Shown: positions 41,604 to 50,676, numbered from the stretch's first letter. The stretch: 64,000 nt of DNA from Blastococcus aggregatus (GCF_900221005.1 NZ_OBQI01000001.1:372001-436000), one strand, 5' to 3'. A program made the numbers and translations. Notes: generated by a model from the letters alone, not told the origin.

Positions 41604-42788
41604 TCAGAGCTCGGGCTTGAGCTGCACCTTCACGACGCCGTCTTCCTTCTTCTGGAACTTGCGGTACATCTCCGGGGCCTGGGACAGCGGCACCCGATGG
41701 GTGGCGAAGGTGTCCACGCCGAGCGGGTCGGCGTCGGTGAGCAGCGGCATGATCTCCGGGATCCAGCGCTTGATGTTGCACTGGCCCATGCGCAGCTGGA
41801 TCTGCTTGTCGAACATCGTCATCAGCGGCATCGGGTCGGCGGCGCCGCCGTAGACACCGGACAGCGAGATGGTGCCGCCGCGGCGGACGATGTCGATCGC
41901 GGAGTACAGCGCGTTGAGCCGGTCGACGCCGGCGTGCTCCATGATCGGTGCGGAGACGGCCTTGGGCAGCAGGCCGGCCGCCTTCTGGATGAAGCTCGTG
42001 GCCGGCGAGCCGTGCGCCTCCATGCCGACGGCGTCGAGCACCGAGTCCGGCCCCCGGCCTCCGGTCATGTCGCGGATGGCGTCGCCGATCTGCTCGACCT
42101 CGTTCAGGTCCACCACCTCGATGCCCCGCGCGCGCACCCGCTCGAGCCGCTCGGGGACCAGGTCCACCCCGATGACCCGGTAGCCCTTGTGCTGGCCGAT
42201 CCGGCAGGCGAAGTCACCGATCGGGCCGAGCCCGAGCACGACGAGCGTGCCGCCCTCGGGGACGGCGGCGTACTCCACGCCCTGCCACGCCGTGGGCAGG
42301 ATGTCCGACAGGTAGGCGAACCGGTCGTCGGCCGGTCCCTCCGGCAGCGGGATGTGGGTGAACTGCGCCTGCGGCACCCGCAGGTACTCCGCCTGCCCAC
42401 CCGCGACCTCGCCGTAGAGCTTGGAGAAGCCGAACAGCGCCGCGCCCGTGCCGTGCTCGCGCACCTGGGTGGTCTCGCACTGCGTGTAGAGCTGCTGATG
42501 GCACATCCAGCAGTGCCCGCAGGAGATCTGGAACGGGATGGAGACGCGGTCGCCCACCTTCAGGTTGCCGACCGCCGACCCGACCTCCACGACCTGGCCC
42601 ATGTTCTCGTGGCCGAGGATGTTGCCCACGCCCATGAACGGCGACAGCGGCTCGTACAGGTGCAGGTCCGAGCCGCAGATGTTCGACGTGGTGACCCGGA
42701 TGACCGCGTCCGTCGGCTCCTGCACGAACGGGTCGGGCACCTCCTCGACGCGTACGTCCCGCTGTCCGTGCCAGGTCACTGCCTTCAT
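41604..42788 (-). CDS. Zinc-dependent alcohol/formaldehyde dehydrogenase-like protein
   Basis: This 394-residue zinc MDR has catalytic ligands in ICGSDLH and GHENMG, a structural zinc set [15 protein letters not shown], and Rossmann motif [17 protein letters not shown]. The extra segments ([31 protein letters not shown]) resemble glutathione-independent formaldehyde dehydrogenases. Actinobacteria use mycothiol instead of glutathione, but this subtype differs from mycothiol-dependent MscR. ATG 42788 follows GGTGGA. A hairpin terminator follows its stop. Confidence 0.9.
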   Translation of the reverse strand: MKAVTWHGQRDVRVEEVPDPFVQEPTDAVIRVTTSNICGSDLHLYEPLSPFMGVGNILGHENMGQVVEVGSAVGNLKVGDRVSIPFQISCGHCWMCHQQLYTQCETTQVREHGTGAALFGFSKLYGEVAGGQAEYLRVPQAQFTHIPLPEGPADDRFAYLSDILPTAWQGVEYAAVPEGGTLVVLGLGPIGDFACRIGQHKGYRVIGVDLVPERLERVRARGIEVVDLNEVEQIGDAIRDMTGGRGPDSVLDAVGMEAHGSPATSFIQKAAGLLPKAVSAPIMEHAGVDRLNALYSAIDIVRRGGTISLSGVYGGAADPMPLMTMFDKQIQLRMGQCNIKRWIPEIMPLLTDADPLGVDTFATHRVPLSQAPEMYRKFQKKEDGVVKVQLKPEL

Positions 42789-43192
42789 GGGTCCACCGTT
42801 CGTCTCGTCGCGTGCGCGCCACCGTCGGCGCGAGGTCGCAGCTCCGGAGTGCCCGGGACGGGTGGGGCGAAACCGGGTCGCACGCCACGTCAGCTGCCGG
42901 AATGCCGGCGAGCGCCGGGTCCAGGTGACGACCGAGACGCTGGTCCTCGGCGCAACGAAGTCGATGTCCGCGCGCCCCTGGGCTGCATCGTTACAGCGAC
43001 TGGACGGTGACGGGGTACAGCGACTGCAACGACTCGTGGGGCAGCACGCGCCCTGGCTGCGCCTTCGCTACGCCTTCTGAGCGGCCCTGCGAGCGGCTCG
43101 GATCCGGCCGAAAACCTTCTGGTCGGGGCTTCCGGCGCTCACGAATCGTGTGACAAGGTTGCACAGTCAGTGATCGAGCGAGGCCGGGGGAC
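42789..43192. other. 404-base intergenic region upstream of the PP2C phosphatase gene
   Basis: No credible gene was seen. The 11-base direct repeat TACAGCGACTG occurs at 42992-43002 and 43016-43026, a 24-base spacing close to two helical turns and suggestive of a regulator site. Third-position GC drops here relative to the flanking genes, consistent with non-coding DNA. It must hold the promoters of both divergent neighbours. Confidence 0.5.
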
Positions 43193-44866
43193 GTGGTGCC
43201 GATGGACCTCGGCCAGCTGTCGGCGATCCCGTCGGAGACCCTGCTCGACGCCCTGCCCGACGCCGTCGTGGTGGCCGACGGCGACGGCCGGGTCACCTAT
43301 GCCAACGCGGCCATCCGCACGTTGCTCGGCCACGACCCCGCCGTCCTGATCGGCCGCTCGCTCACGCGGGCCCTGCCCCGGCGCTTCCAGCCCGGTCGCG
43401 ACGGCAAGGCGCTGCGTCCGCAGGCGGCCGGGCGGGGCGAGCTGCTGGGCCGGACGACACAGCTCCCCCTGCTGCACGCCGACGGTCACGAGGTCCTCGT
43501 CGATCTCACCCTGGCCCGGGTCGATCCCTTCCCGGGCGCCCCGCCGGAGCAGCGCTCGGTGATCTGCGTGCTGCGCGACGCCGGGGCCACGATCCTGCTG
43601 GAACGCCAGCTCCAGGTCAGCCGCTACCTCGCCGCGACGCTGCGGGTGACCGCCGCGCTCACCGAGGCCGCGGACGCCGACGTCGCCTTCCAGCGGCTCC
43701 TCCCCACCCTCTGCACCGAGCTCGACTGGGACGCGGCGGTGCTCTGGGAGACCGACGAGCAGAGCGGCCGGCTGCGGCACGCCGGCACCTGGACCGCGCC
43801 CGAGGTGGACGTCCCGGCGCTGCGCGAGGAGACCCGGCGGACGTTCGGCCGCGGCGAGGGGCTGCCCGGCCTCGTCCGGCAGCGACGCACGCCGGTGGTC
43901 GTCGAGGACCTGTGGAGCGATCCCCGGTTCCTGCGCCAGCACGCAGCCCGCGCCGACGGCGTCCGCACGGGGGTGGCGTTCCCGGTGCTGCGCGGGGACA
44001 CCGTCCTCGGCGTCTGCGAGCTGTTCTCGCGGACGCAGCGCTCGGTCCCTCCGGAGCTCGTCGACGTGCTCGCGCACGCCGGCCGGCAGGTCGGCCAGTT
44101 CCTCGGCCGGCTGCGCGCCGAGTCCGAGATGCGGTCCCTCGCCGAGACCCTGCAGCGCAGCCTGCTGCCCTCGCACCTGCCCACCGTCCCCGGCGTCGAG
44201 CTGGCCGCCCGCTACCGGGCCGGCGGCGGTTCCGCCCTCGTCGGCGGTGACACCTACGACGTCATGCCGCTGCCCGACGGCCGGTGGATGGCGCTCGTCG
44301 CGGACGTCTGCGGCACCGGCGCGGAGGCCGCGGCGCTGACCGCGCTCACCCGGCACACCGCCCGCGCCGCGTCGGCCGCCGGCTGCCCGGCGGCGGTCCT
44401 CGCCGCCGTCAACGCCGCGCTGCTGCACGAGCAGGGTGCGGCCCCCCTCCGCTTCGTCACCGCCGCCTGCCTGGTGCTGGAGAGCGGCCCCCGCGGGCAC
44501 CGCGTCGGCATCAGCATCGCCGGACACCCGCCGCCGCTGCTGCGCACCGCCGACGGCACCGTCGTGGCGCTGGGCCGGCCGTCCGCCCCGCTCGGCGTGG
44601 ACGCCGGCACGGCCTTCACCGACGCCACCGTCGACCTGCCGGCCGGAAGCACGCTGCTGCTCTACACCGACGGCGTCACCGAGGCGCGCGACGACGCCGG
44701 GGAACAGTTCGGGGAGGACCGCCTGGAGCGGCTGCTCGCGGACGCCGCCTGCTCGGACGCCGAGGGAGCCGTCGCGGCCGTGGCGGCCGCGGTCGAGGCG
44801 CAGGTCGCGGGCTCGCGGCACGAGGCCGACGACATGGCGCTGCTGGCCCTGACCGTGCCGGCCTGA
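43193..44866 (+). CDS. PAS-GAF-PP2C (SpoIIE-type) phosphatase
   Basis: This 557-residue cytosolic protein has an N-terminal PAS domain (LLDALPDAVVVADGDGRVTYANAA), a GAF domain (about 150-305) and a SpoIIE-like PP2C phosphatase. The latter includes LVGGDTYDVMPLPDGRWMALVADVCG, ISIAGHPPPLL and LLLYTDGVTEARD. Such proteins dephosphorylate anti-sigma-factor antagonists in SigB-like partner switching, with PAS/GAF as sensors. The metal-binding Asp residues (GGDTYD, ADVCG, ADDMA) are present. GTG 43193 or ATG 43202 may start it. No anti-sigma partner is adjacent. Confidence 0.9.
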   Translation: MVPMDLGQLSAIPSETLLDALPDAVVVADGDGRVTYANAAIRTLLGHDPAVLIGRSLTRALPRRFQPGRDGKALRPQAAGRGELLGRTTQLPLLHADGHEVLVDLTLARVDPFPGAPPEQRSVICVLRDAGATILLERQLQVSRYLAATLRVTAALTEAADADVAFQRLLPTLCTELDWDAAVLWETDEQSGRLRHAGTWTAPEVDVPALREETRRTFGRGEGLPGLVRQRRTPVVVEDLWSDPRFLRQHAARADGVRTGVAFPVLRGDTVLGVCELFSRTQRSVPPELVDVLAHAGRQVGQFLGRLRAESEMRSLAETLQRSLLPSHLPTVPGVELAARYRAGGGSALVGGDTYDVMPLPDGRWMALVADVCGTGAEAAALTALTRHTARAASAAGCPAAVLAAVNAALLHEQGAAPLRFVTAACLVLESGPRGHRVGISIAGHPPPLLRTADGTVVALGRPSAPLGVDAGTAFTDATVDLPAGSTLLLYTDGVTEARDDAGEQFGEDRLERLLADAACSDAEGAVAAVAAAVEAQVAGSRHEADDMALLALTVPA

Positions 44867-44881
44867 CCGGCTCAGCCGGTC
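44865..44881. terminator. Palindrome spanning both stop codons of convergent genes
   Basis: GACCGGCT C AGCCGGTC is a perfect 8-base palindrome that overlaps the TGA stops of the PP2C phosphatase gene and of the convergent DUF6766 gene. It may work as a compact bidirectional terminator. Evidence is structural only. Confidence 0.4.
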
Positions 44882-45567
44882 GCGCCGGTGTCGGCGTGCG
44901 GCGCGCCCACCGGCTTGGACTCCGGCGATCCGCGCTGCCGCAGGTACACCGCGAAGATCGCCATCGACCCCACGGCGAGCATCTCCGACTGCCAGTTCTG
45001 GAAGCTGCGGTTCCAGAAGTCGGCCTCGCCGAGATACCCGGCGAAGGTGACCGCGTCCTGCCGCTGTCCCAGCTGGTCGCTGTTGTAGGCCACCCAGCCG
45101 GTGACGGCGGACGCGGACCAGGTCAGCAGGAACAGCCCGCCCATGACCAGCCCGAGCGAGCGGGAGAAGATCGTCGTCCGCCAGCCACCGGCCCGCACCC
45201 AGGCCGGCGAGCCCTCGGTCGCGTGCCTGCCGACCTGCTGCTCCCGGTCGCTCTCGGTGCCCTCCTGGCCGGGCTCCTTGGACTCGCTGGAGCCCTTCTG
45301 CACCAGCCACGCGGTCGCGAAGACGTAGAGGAAGAACTGCAGGTACTCCGACTGCCAGTTCTCCATCACGTCGACCATGAACGACGACGAGGTGACGTAG
45401 TCCAGCAGTGCCATCGGCTCGAGCCCCTCGGCCCGCTGCTCCGCGTTGACCTGGGCCACGCCGGACACCGCCTGGCCGCCGAGGGTCGCCAGGAACAGCC
45501 CGCCGAACACCAGGCTGAGCGCGTTGTTGCGCAGGAAGCCGTAGGCCGTTTCGTCGACGCCGCTCAC
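44872..45567 (-). CDS. DUF6766 membrane protein with internal duplication
   Basis: This 231-residue protein has four helices in two repeats. Repeat one reads FLRNNALSLVFGGLFLATLG and ends MENWQSEYLQFFLYVFATAW then QKGSSESK. Repeat two reads FSRSLGLVMGGLFLLTWSAS and ends FQNWQSEMLAVGSMAIFAVY then RQRGSPESK. NWQSE is the shared core, so the gene arose by duplication. The function is unknown; members are common in soil bacteria. GTG 45567 overlaps the stop of a 27-residue peptide gene (GTGA), itself just after a lipoprotein gene. Confidence 0.85.
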   Translation of the reverse strand: MSGVDETAYGFLRNNALSLVFGGLFLATLGGQAVSGVAQVNAEQRAEGLEPMALLDYVTSSSFMVDVMENWQSEYLQFFLYVFATAWLVQKGSSESKEPGQEGTESDREQQVGRHATEGSPAWVRAGGWRTTIFSRSLGLVMGGLFLLTWSASAVTGWVAYNSDQLGQRQDAVTFAGYLGEADFWNRSFQNWQSEMLAVGSMAIFAVYLRQRGSPESKPVGAPHADTGATG

Positions 45568-45647
45568 CGGCCGATCGCCCCCAGCACGAGGGCGTAGGCG
45601 ATGCCCAGCAGGATCACGACGAGGTAGATCGCGAAGACCGCCTTCAC
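45564..45647 (-). CDS. 27-residue single-helix membrane peptide
   Basis: The peptide VKAVFAIYLVVILLGIAYAL then VLGAIGR is one transmembrane helix with a basic N- and C-terminus. GTG 45647 lies five bases after the lipoprotein stop, and its TGA overlaps the DUF6766 GTG (GTGA), so it is well placed for coupled translation. Ribosome binding AGAGG is very close (one base), weakening the case. It is too short for family recognition. Confidence 0.55.
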   Translation of the reverse strand: MKAVFAIYLVVILLGIAYALVLGAIGR

Positions 45648-45652
45648 GCCTC

Positions 45653-46039
45653 TCACGGCCCCTCCAGCTCGCAGTCGTAGGGCAGCTCTCCGCGCGGCTC
45701 GCACGCCGCGGCGGTCACCCGCCAGCCGCTGCCGGTCTCGGTCAGGAAGACCACGTCGCGGCCGATGCGCACCTGGGCGTCGCCGCCCCACACCTCGACC
45801 GCGGTGACCGCGCCGCCCGGGAGCGGGACGTCGGTGATCGCGTCGGCGCACGCGCTCGCCGCCTCGGACTCGAGAGCGGCACGGGTCGCCGGTGCCAGGA
45901 GCTCGCAGCGCTCCTCCGGCGTCCCGCCCGGATCCTCGAAGGCGGTGACGACCACCCGCACGTCGTCCTCGGACGCTGCGGCGCACCCGGTCAGGGCCAG
46001 GGCGCCGGCTCCGACGAGCACCGCGACCGTTCCACGCAC
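45653..46039 (-). CDS. Small lipoprotein
   Basis: This 128-residue protein has a signal peptide with lipobox LALTGC (Cys 19) and a compact domain with cysteine pairs (ERCELL, SACADAI, AACEPRG, YDCELE) that could form disulphides. The layout resembles small secreted actinobacterial lipoproteins of unknown function. GTG 46039 follows GAGGAGGAG by four bases. It heads a probable operon with the 27-residue peptide and DUF6766 protein. Confidence 0.8.
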   Translation of the reverse strand: MRGTVAVLVGAGALALTGCAAASEDDVRVVVTAFEDPGGTPEERCELLAPATRAALESEAASACADAITDVPLPGGAVTAVEVWGGDAQVRIGRDVVFLTETGSGWRVTAAACEPRGELPYDCELEGP

Positions 46040-46162
46040 GGCTCCTCCTCGCACAGCAGCGGGTCCGGCGCGCAGCTCGACCGGACGCAGAGCCGCTACC
46101 CCCGCCCGGCCTGCGGACACACCCCGTCCCCCGACCGGGCGAGCGACGTCCGCTGGTCCGGC

Positions 46163-46168
46163 TACCGT
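46163..46168 (+). promoter_or_regulatory. Putative leaderless -10 element of the CrtI-like gene
   Basis: TACCGT ends seven bases before GTG 46176. There is no ribosome binding site. An in-frame GTG at 46167 lies within the hexamer and is therefore unlikely to be the start. Confidence 0.5.
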
Positions 46169-46175
46169 GGCCGAC

Positions 46176-47675
46176 GTGGCGCGGGTGGCGGTGGTGGGCG
46201 CCGGGCCCGGCGGGCTGGCTGCGGCCGCCCGGCTGGCCGCGCAGGGCCACGCGGTGACCGTGCTCGAGCAGTCGCAGCAGGTGGGCGGCAAGCTCGGGCT
46301 GCTCACCGTGGAAGGGCACGCGTTCGACACCGGGCCGAGCCTGGTCACGCTGCCGCAGGTCTACCGCGACCTCTTCGCCGCGACCGGCGGCCCGCTGGAG
46401 GAGTCGCTCGACCTCGTACGGCTGGACCCGGCCGTGGCCTACCGGTTCGCCGACGGGACGCGGCTGACGTTCCCCGGCTCCCCCGCCGCCGTACCGGCCG
46501 CCCTGGACGCCGCTCTGGGGGCCGGAGCGGGAGCGCAGTGGGCGGCGCTCATGTCGCGCGCCGAGCACATGTGGCGGATCAGCGAGGGCCCCTTCCTGCG
46601 CACGCCCCTGGCCGGCGCGGCCACGCTGGCCCGCCTCGCCCGCCGCCCGGCCGACGTCGCCACGATCGCCCCCTGGACATCGCTGCGCGGGCTCGGCGAG
46701 CGGTACCTGCGTGACCCGCGGCTGCGCATGCTGCTCGACCGCTACGCGACCTACTCCGGCTCCGACCCGCGCAAGGCGCCGGGCGTGCTGGCCACGGTCG
46801 CGCACGCGGAGCAGGCGTACGGCTCCTGGTACGTGCGCGGCGGGCTGCACCGCCTCGCGCTCGCGGTGGCCGAGCGGGCCGCCGAGCGCGGCGCCGTCCT
46901 GCGGACCGGGTGCGCGGTGCGGCGCGTCGTGGTCACCGGCGGCCGGGGGGCCGGCGTGGAACTGGCCGACGGCGAGGTGGTGCCGGCCGACGTCGTCGTG
47001 TCGGACGCTGACGCCGCCGCCCTGTACGCCGACCTGCTGCCCCCGGATCTGTCCGCGGCGCCCCGCCGGGCGCTCGGCCGCGCGACGCCGTCCCTGTCCG
47101 GGTTCGTGCTGCTGCTCGGGCTCCGCGGGCGGACGCCGGACCTCGCCCACCACACCGTGCTCTTCCCCGCGGACTACGACGCCGAGTTCGACGCGGTCTT
47201 CGGCACCGGCCGGCACCGCGGTGCGCCGCAGCCGGTGGCCGACCCGACCGTCTACGTCAGCGCGCCCGACGACCCCGCGCTGCGGCCCGACGACGACAGC
47301 GAGTCCTGGTTCGTGCTGGTCAACGCGCCCCGGCACGAGCCCGGGCGCGGGGTCGACTGGGACGAGCCGGGACTGGCCGAGCGGTACGCGGACTCCGTGC
47401 TGCAGGTGATGGCCGACCGCGGGCTGGACGTCCGCGACCGCGTTCGGGTGCGGGTGGTCCGCACCCCCGCCGACCTCGAGCGCGACACCGGGAGCGTGGG
47501 TGGGTCGATCTACGGGACGTCGAGCAACGGCGCCCGCGCGGCGTTCCTCCGCCCGGCCAACGCCTCCCCCGTGCCCGGCCTGTTCCTGGTCGGCGGCTCG
47601 GCGCACCCCGGCGGCGGCCTGCCCCTGGTGACCCTGTCCGCGGAGATCGTCGCCCGGCTCGTCGGCCCCGCCTGA
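46176..47675 (+). CDS. Phytoene desaturase-like FAD oxidoreductase (CrtI/CrtN family)
   Basis: This 499-residue protein has the dinucleotide-binding VAVVGAGPGGLAAAARLAAQG, QQVGGKLG, FDTGPSLVTLPQVYRDLF and the C-terminal GLFLVGGSAHPGGGLPLV characteristic of carotenoid desaturases. It should oxidise or isomerise an isoprenoid chain in pigment synthesis. No crtB, crtE or other carotenoid genes are adjacent, so it is an isolated member, and ketolase- or isomerase-type activity is possible. Start GTG 46176 fits a leaderless transcript. Confidence 0.88.
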   Translation: MARVAVVGAGPGGLAAAARLAAQGHAVTVLEQSQQVGGKLGLLTVEGHAFDTGPSLVTLPQVYRDLFAATGGPLEESLDLVRLDPAVAYRFADGTRLTFPGSPAAVPAALDAALGAGAGAQWAALMSRAEHMWRISEGPFLRTPLAGAATLARLARRPADVATIAPWTSLRGLGERYLRDPRLRMLLDRYATYSGSDPRKAPGVLATVAHAEQAYGSWYVRGGLHRLALAVAERAAERGAVLRTGCAVRRVVVTGGRGAGVELADGEVVPADVVVSDADAAALYADLLPPDLSAAPRRALGRATPSLSGFVLLLGLRGRTPDLAHHTVLFPADYDAEFDAVFGTGRHRGAPQPVADPTVYVSAPDDPALRPDDDSESWFVLVNAPRHEPGRGVDWDEPGLAERYADSVLQVMADRGLDVRDRVRVRVVRTPADLERDTGSVGGSIYGTSSNGARAAFLRPANASPVPGLFLVGGSAHPGGGLPLVTLSAEIVARLVGPA

Positions 47676-47683
47676 CCGACCGG

Positions 47684-49150
47684 TCAGCCTCGGGCGGCTC
47701 CGTAGCCGAGCAGCGCGGCCAGGCCGAGGGCGCTGCGCGGTGCGTAGGCGGTGCGCCAGAGCCCGCCGTGCGCCGCCTCGTACGACTCGTCCTGCCAGGG
47801 GTGCTCGTGCGCCGGCCCGCCGCCGGTGTGGAGGTCGTGCACCAGCAGCGCGGCCATCAGCACGTTGGAGGTGGCCGGCTCGAAGATCTCGACGCCGAAC
47901 CGGTGCGCGCCCGCGTAGGCGGCGGCCAGCGCCCGGTTCTTCACCACCGAGCGGGTGCGGGTCGGCGGCGCCACGTTCATCGACACCGTGGTCCCGGCCG
48001 CCCGCGCCGTCGTGGCGCGCCAGCGCTGCAGTCGCTTGGCCAGGGCGTAGTTGGGCCCCTGCTGGGCGACCAGGCTGTCGGCGATGCCGGGATCGGTGCC
48101 GGGCACGTACGCGCGCTGCAGCAACCGGCCGCCCGACACCGTGCGCAGCGGGCGGCCCAGCAGCTTCGCCCCGCGCGAGCGCTCGGCGTAGGCCTGGACG
48201 GACTGCGCCACCGCGTCGGCCGGGACGGCGAAGACGTCGGTGGGGGTGGCCAGGAACGCCAGGGCGGCCTCCGGCCGGGCCGCCGCCAGCCGCACGGTCA
48301 GCGCGTCGACGGCGGTCGACACCCGCACGTTGGTCGCGCCGTCGGCGTAGACGTAGTTGCCGAGCACGAGCCGGCCGGGCAGCGCCGCGGACCAGTCGGC
48401 GACCGAGGGCACCTCGGTGATCAGGTCGGCCCCGGCACTCGCCGGGTCGACGTCGGCCGCCGCCTCGTCGACCGGCACCAGCAGGGTCCCGGCACTGCTC
48501 CGTGCGGTGTCCAGCACCCGCTCCCACAGCGGCGCACGGGGCAGGTCGACGCCGGCGACCCGGGCTCCCCACCGCAGCAGCGCGGTCAGCGGACCCATCT
48601 CGGCGCCGGCGCCGAGCACCACCACGGTGCTGTCGGGCAGCGCCAGCCACTCCGGGTGCGCGGCGACGGTGCGGACCGCCTCGGCGCACGAGGGCTCGAC
48701 GACCCCGGCAGCGACCCAGGCGTCCAGTTGCCGCAGCAGCGCGTCGCCCCGCAGCCGTCCGCCGTGGAAGGGCAGCGAGAGCTCCCGCTCCGGCTCGGCG
48801 CTCCCGCGCACCTCCACCGTGTGCAGCGCCCGACCGGCGGGCGCGGTGGTGAGTCCGTCGAGCGGGGTCTCCCCGTCGGGACCGGCCACCCGCATGCGCT
48901 CGTGCAGCGAGGTCAGGCCGGCGTCGGCGATGGCGCGCGCGGCCGCCGCGGAGGGCAGCCCTGCCTCCACCAGGCGGCGGAAGTGGGTGAGGTACCCGCC
49001 CCGCCAGTTGGTCTCCCGTTCGGCGGCCAGCGCGCCGGCGGCGTCGACCGCACGCAGCGCGTCGGCGGTCACCGCCCGGCCGAGTGCCGCGGTGCTCCGC
49101 CGGCCGTCCGGTCCTGCCGGGAACACGACACCCTGCTCGTCCTCGTTCAT
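47684..49150 (-). CDS. 488-residue protein of unknown function with a Rossmann-like core
   Basis: I do not recognise this family. An N-terminal helical region (ALGRAVTADALRAVDAAGAL, NWRGGYLTHFRRLVEAGLPS) and a substrate-like motif LSLPFHGGRLRGDALLRQLD lead to a Rossmann-like segment TVVVLGAGAEMGPLTALLRW then GARVAGVDL. The C-terminal half has LVLGNYVYADGATNVRVSTA, FLATPTDVFAVP and VSMNVAPPTRTRSVVKNRAL. GAGAEMG with a following acidic VDL suggests a bound dinucleotide or SAM. ATG 49150 overlaps the M17 peptidase stop (ATGA), tying the two together. It converges with the CrtI-like gene. Confidence 0.75.
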   Translation of the reverse strand: MNEDEQGVVFPAGPDGRRSTAALGRAVTADALRAVDAAGALAAERETNWRGGYLTHFRRLVEAGLPSAAAARAIADAGLTSLHERMRVAGPDGETPLDGLTTAPAGRALHTVEVRGSAEPERELSLPFHGGRLRGDALLRQLDAWVAAGVVEPSCAEAVRTVAAHPEWLALPDSTVVVLGAGAEMGPLTALLRWGARVAGVDLPRAPLWERVLDTARSSAGTLLVPVDEAAADVDPASAGADLITEVPSVADWSAALPGRLVLGNYVYADGATNVRVSTAVDALTVRLAAARPEAALAFLATPTDVFAVPADAVAQSVQAYAERSRGAKLLGRPLRTVSGGRLLQRAYVPGTDPGIADSLVAQQGPNYALAKRLQRWRATTARAAGTTVSMNVAPPTRTRSVVKNRALAAAYAGAHRFGVEIFEPATSNVLMAALLVHDLHTGGGPAHEHPWQDESYEAAHGGLWRTAYAPRSALGLAALLGYGAARG

Positions 49151-50676
49151 CGCGTCCTCTCTACAGGATCGCCGTGCAGCGGGGCACCCGCCTCCAGCCA
49201 CCGCAGCAGCGTGCGGGTGCCGAAGCCGGTGCCACCCTTGACCGTCTCGGCGTGGTCCGAGCCCGACCGGGCCGGGCCGGCGATGTCCAGGTGCGCCCAG
49301 GGCAGCCCGCCGGCGAACGGCTGCAGGAACAGCGCCGCCGTCGTGCCGCCGGGGTGGCCGGGTGCGTTGTGGGCGTCGGCGAGGGGGCTCTCCAGCAGGT
49401 GGTCGTACTCCTGGGCCAGGGGCAACCGCCACAGCGGCTCGCCCGCGACGGCACCGGCGGCGCACAGTGCCTGCGCCAGACCGTCCGTGGTCGCGTACAG
49501 ACCGCCGGTGCGGGCGCCCAGCGCCTGCTTCATCGCACCGGTCAGCGTGGCGAGGTCCACCAGCGCCGTGGCGCCGAGCTCGAGCCGGGCGTAGGCCAGC
49601 GCGTCGGCCAGGACGAGCCGGCCCTCGGCATCGGTGTTCCGCACCTCGGTGGTCCGCCCGCCGACGTGCCGCACCACGTCGGCCGGGCGGTAGGCGGCTC
49701 CCGACACGGCGTTCTCCGCGGCCGGGACGACGGCGGTGACCGCGACCGGCAGCGCCATCCGGGCCGCGGCGTCGACGGCCGCGAGCACGGCGGCTCCCCC
49801 GGCCACGTCGGTCGCCATGTGCCGCATGCCGGCGTTGGTCTTGATCGAGAGCCCTCCGGTGTCGAAGGTGATCCCCTTGCCGACCAGCACCGGGTGGGCC
49901 GGCCCGGCCGACGGTGGCCGGTACGTGGCGACGACGACCCGGGGCGGCGAGGCGGAGCCCCCGCCCACGGCCAGCACCCCACCGAAGCCTCCGGCGCGCA
50001 ACTCGTCGGGCCCGAGCACGGTGACGGTGACGTGCGGCAGCGCACCCAGCCGGCGCCGCGCCTGCTCGGCCAGCCAGGCCGGGTTCTTCCGGTGCGGCGG
50101 CGTGTTGACCAGGTCGCGCGCCCACGCCACCGAACCGGCGGTCACCTCGCCGGCGGCCGCCGCGACCCCGCCGGCCTCGGCTCCGGACGCGACGACGGCC
50201 ACCGTGGCGAGCCTGCGGGGCGGCCGGGCCGAGGAGTCGCGGTAGCGGTAGCCGGCCAGCAGCGCGGTCTCGACGGCGGCGCGGATCTCCTCGGGGCCGG
50301 CGGGCTCGAGGGCGCCGTCGAGCGGCAGCACCAGGCGGGTCGCGCCGTGCTCGGCCAGCGTCTGGGCGCGGCGCACGCAGATGCCCACATAGCGCCGCAG
50401 CTCCGGCAGCGTGCCCCCTCCCGCGCCGACGGCGAGGACGCTGCGGGGCCTGCGGCCGGCGATCGGCACGTTCGTGATCGTCCCGGCGCTCCCGGTGTTG
50501 CCGGTGTCGGCGAGCGCGCCGGTGAGCAGTTCCGGGCTGACCGCCGGGGCCGGCCCGGTCAGCCAGGAGGGCAGCGCGCCGCCCTCGCCGACGGGGACGG
50601 CGAGCAGGTCCTCGGTGCCGAGGGCAGGCAGTCCGGCGAGCAGGTCGACCTCCGGGAACGGCGCGGCCCCGGCCAC
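49147..50676 (-). CDS. M17 family leucyl aminopeptidase
   Basis: From GTG 50676 this is 509 residues. It has the two-metal M17 catalytic core: GKGITFDTGGLSIKTNAGMR (Lys and Asp ligands), MATDVAGGAAVLAAV (Asp), and NTDAEGRLVLADAL (Asp, Glu ligands plus the bicarbonate Arg). It releases N-terminal residues from peptides. The open frame continues upstream with coding-like composition to CTG 50751, which overlaps the DUF3117 stop; that would add 25 residues. Coupled downstream by ATGA to a protein of unknown function. Confidence 0.92.
   Translation of the reverse strand: MAGAAPFPEVDLLAGLPALGTEDLLAVPVGEGGALPSWLTGPAPAVSPELLTGALADTGNTGSAGTITNVPIAGRRPRSVLAVGAGGGTLPELRRYVGICVRRAQTLAEHGATRLVLPLDGALEPAGPEEIRAAVETALLAGYRYRDSSARPPRRLATVAVVASGAEAGGVAAAAGEVTAGSVAWARDLVNTPPHRKNPAWLAEQARRRLGALPHVTVTVLGPDELRAGGFGGVLAVGGGSASPPRVVVATYRPPSAGPAHPVLVGKGITFDTGGLSIKTNAGMRHMATDVAGGAAVLAAVDAAARMALPVAVTAVVPAAENAVSGAAYRPADVVRHVGGRTTEVRNTDAEGRLVLADALAYARLELGATALVDLATLTGAMKQALGARTGGLYATTDGLAQALCAAGAVAGEPLWRLPLAQEYDHLLESPLADAHNAPGHPGGTTAALFLQPFAGGLPWAHLDIAGPARSGSDHAETVKGGTGFGTRTLLRWLEAGAPLHGDPVERTR

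Noticed and set aside
43139-45310. 723-codon minus-strand frame opposite the PP2C phosphatase
   Set aside because: Composition is shadow-like, and the plus strand encodes an intact PAS-GAF-PP2C protein.
46176-49150. Carotenoid biosynthesis gene cluster
   Set aside because: Only one CrtI-like gene is present; no phytoene synthase, GGPP synthase or cyclase genes are adjacent.
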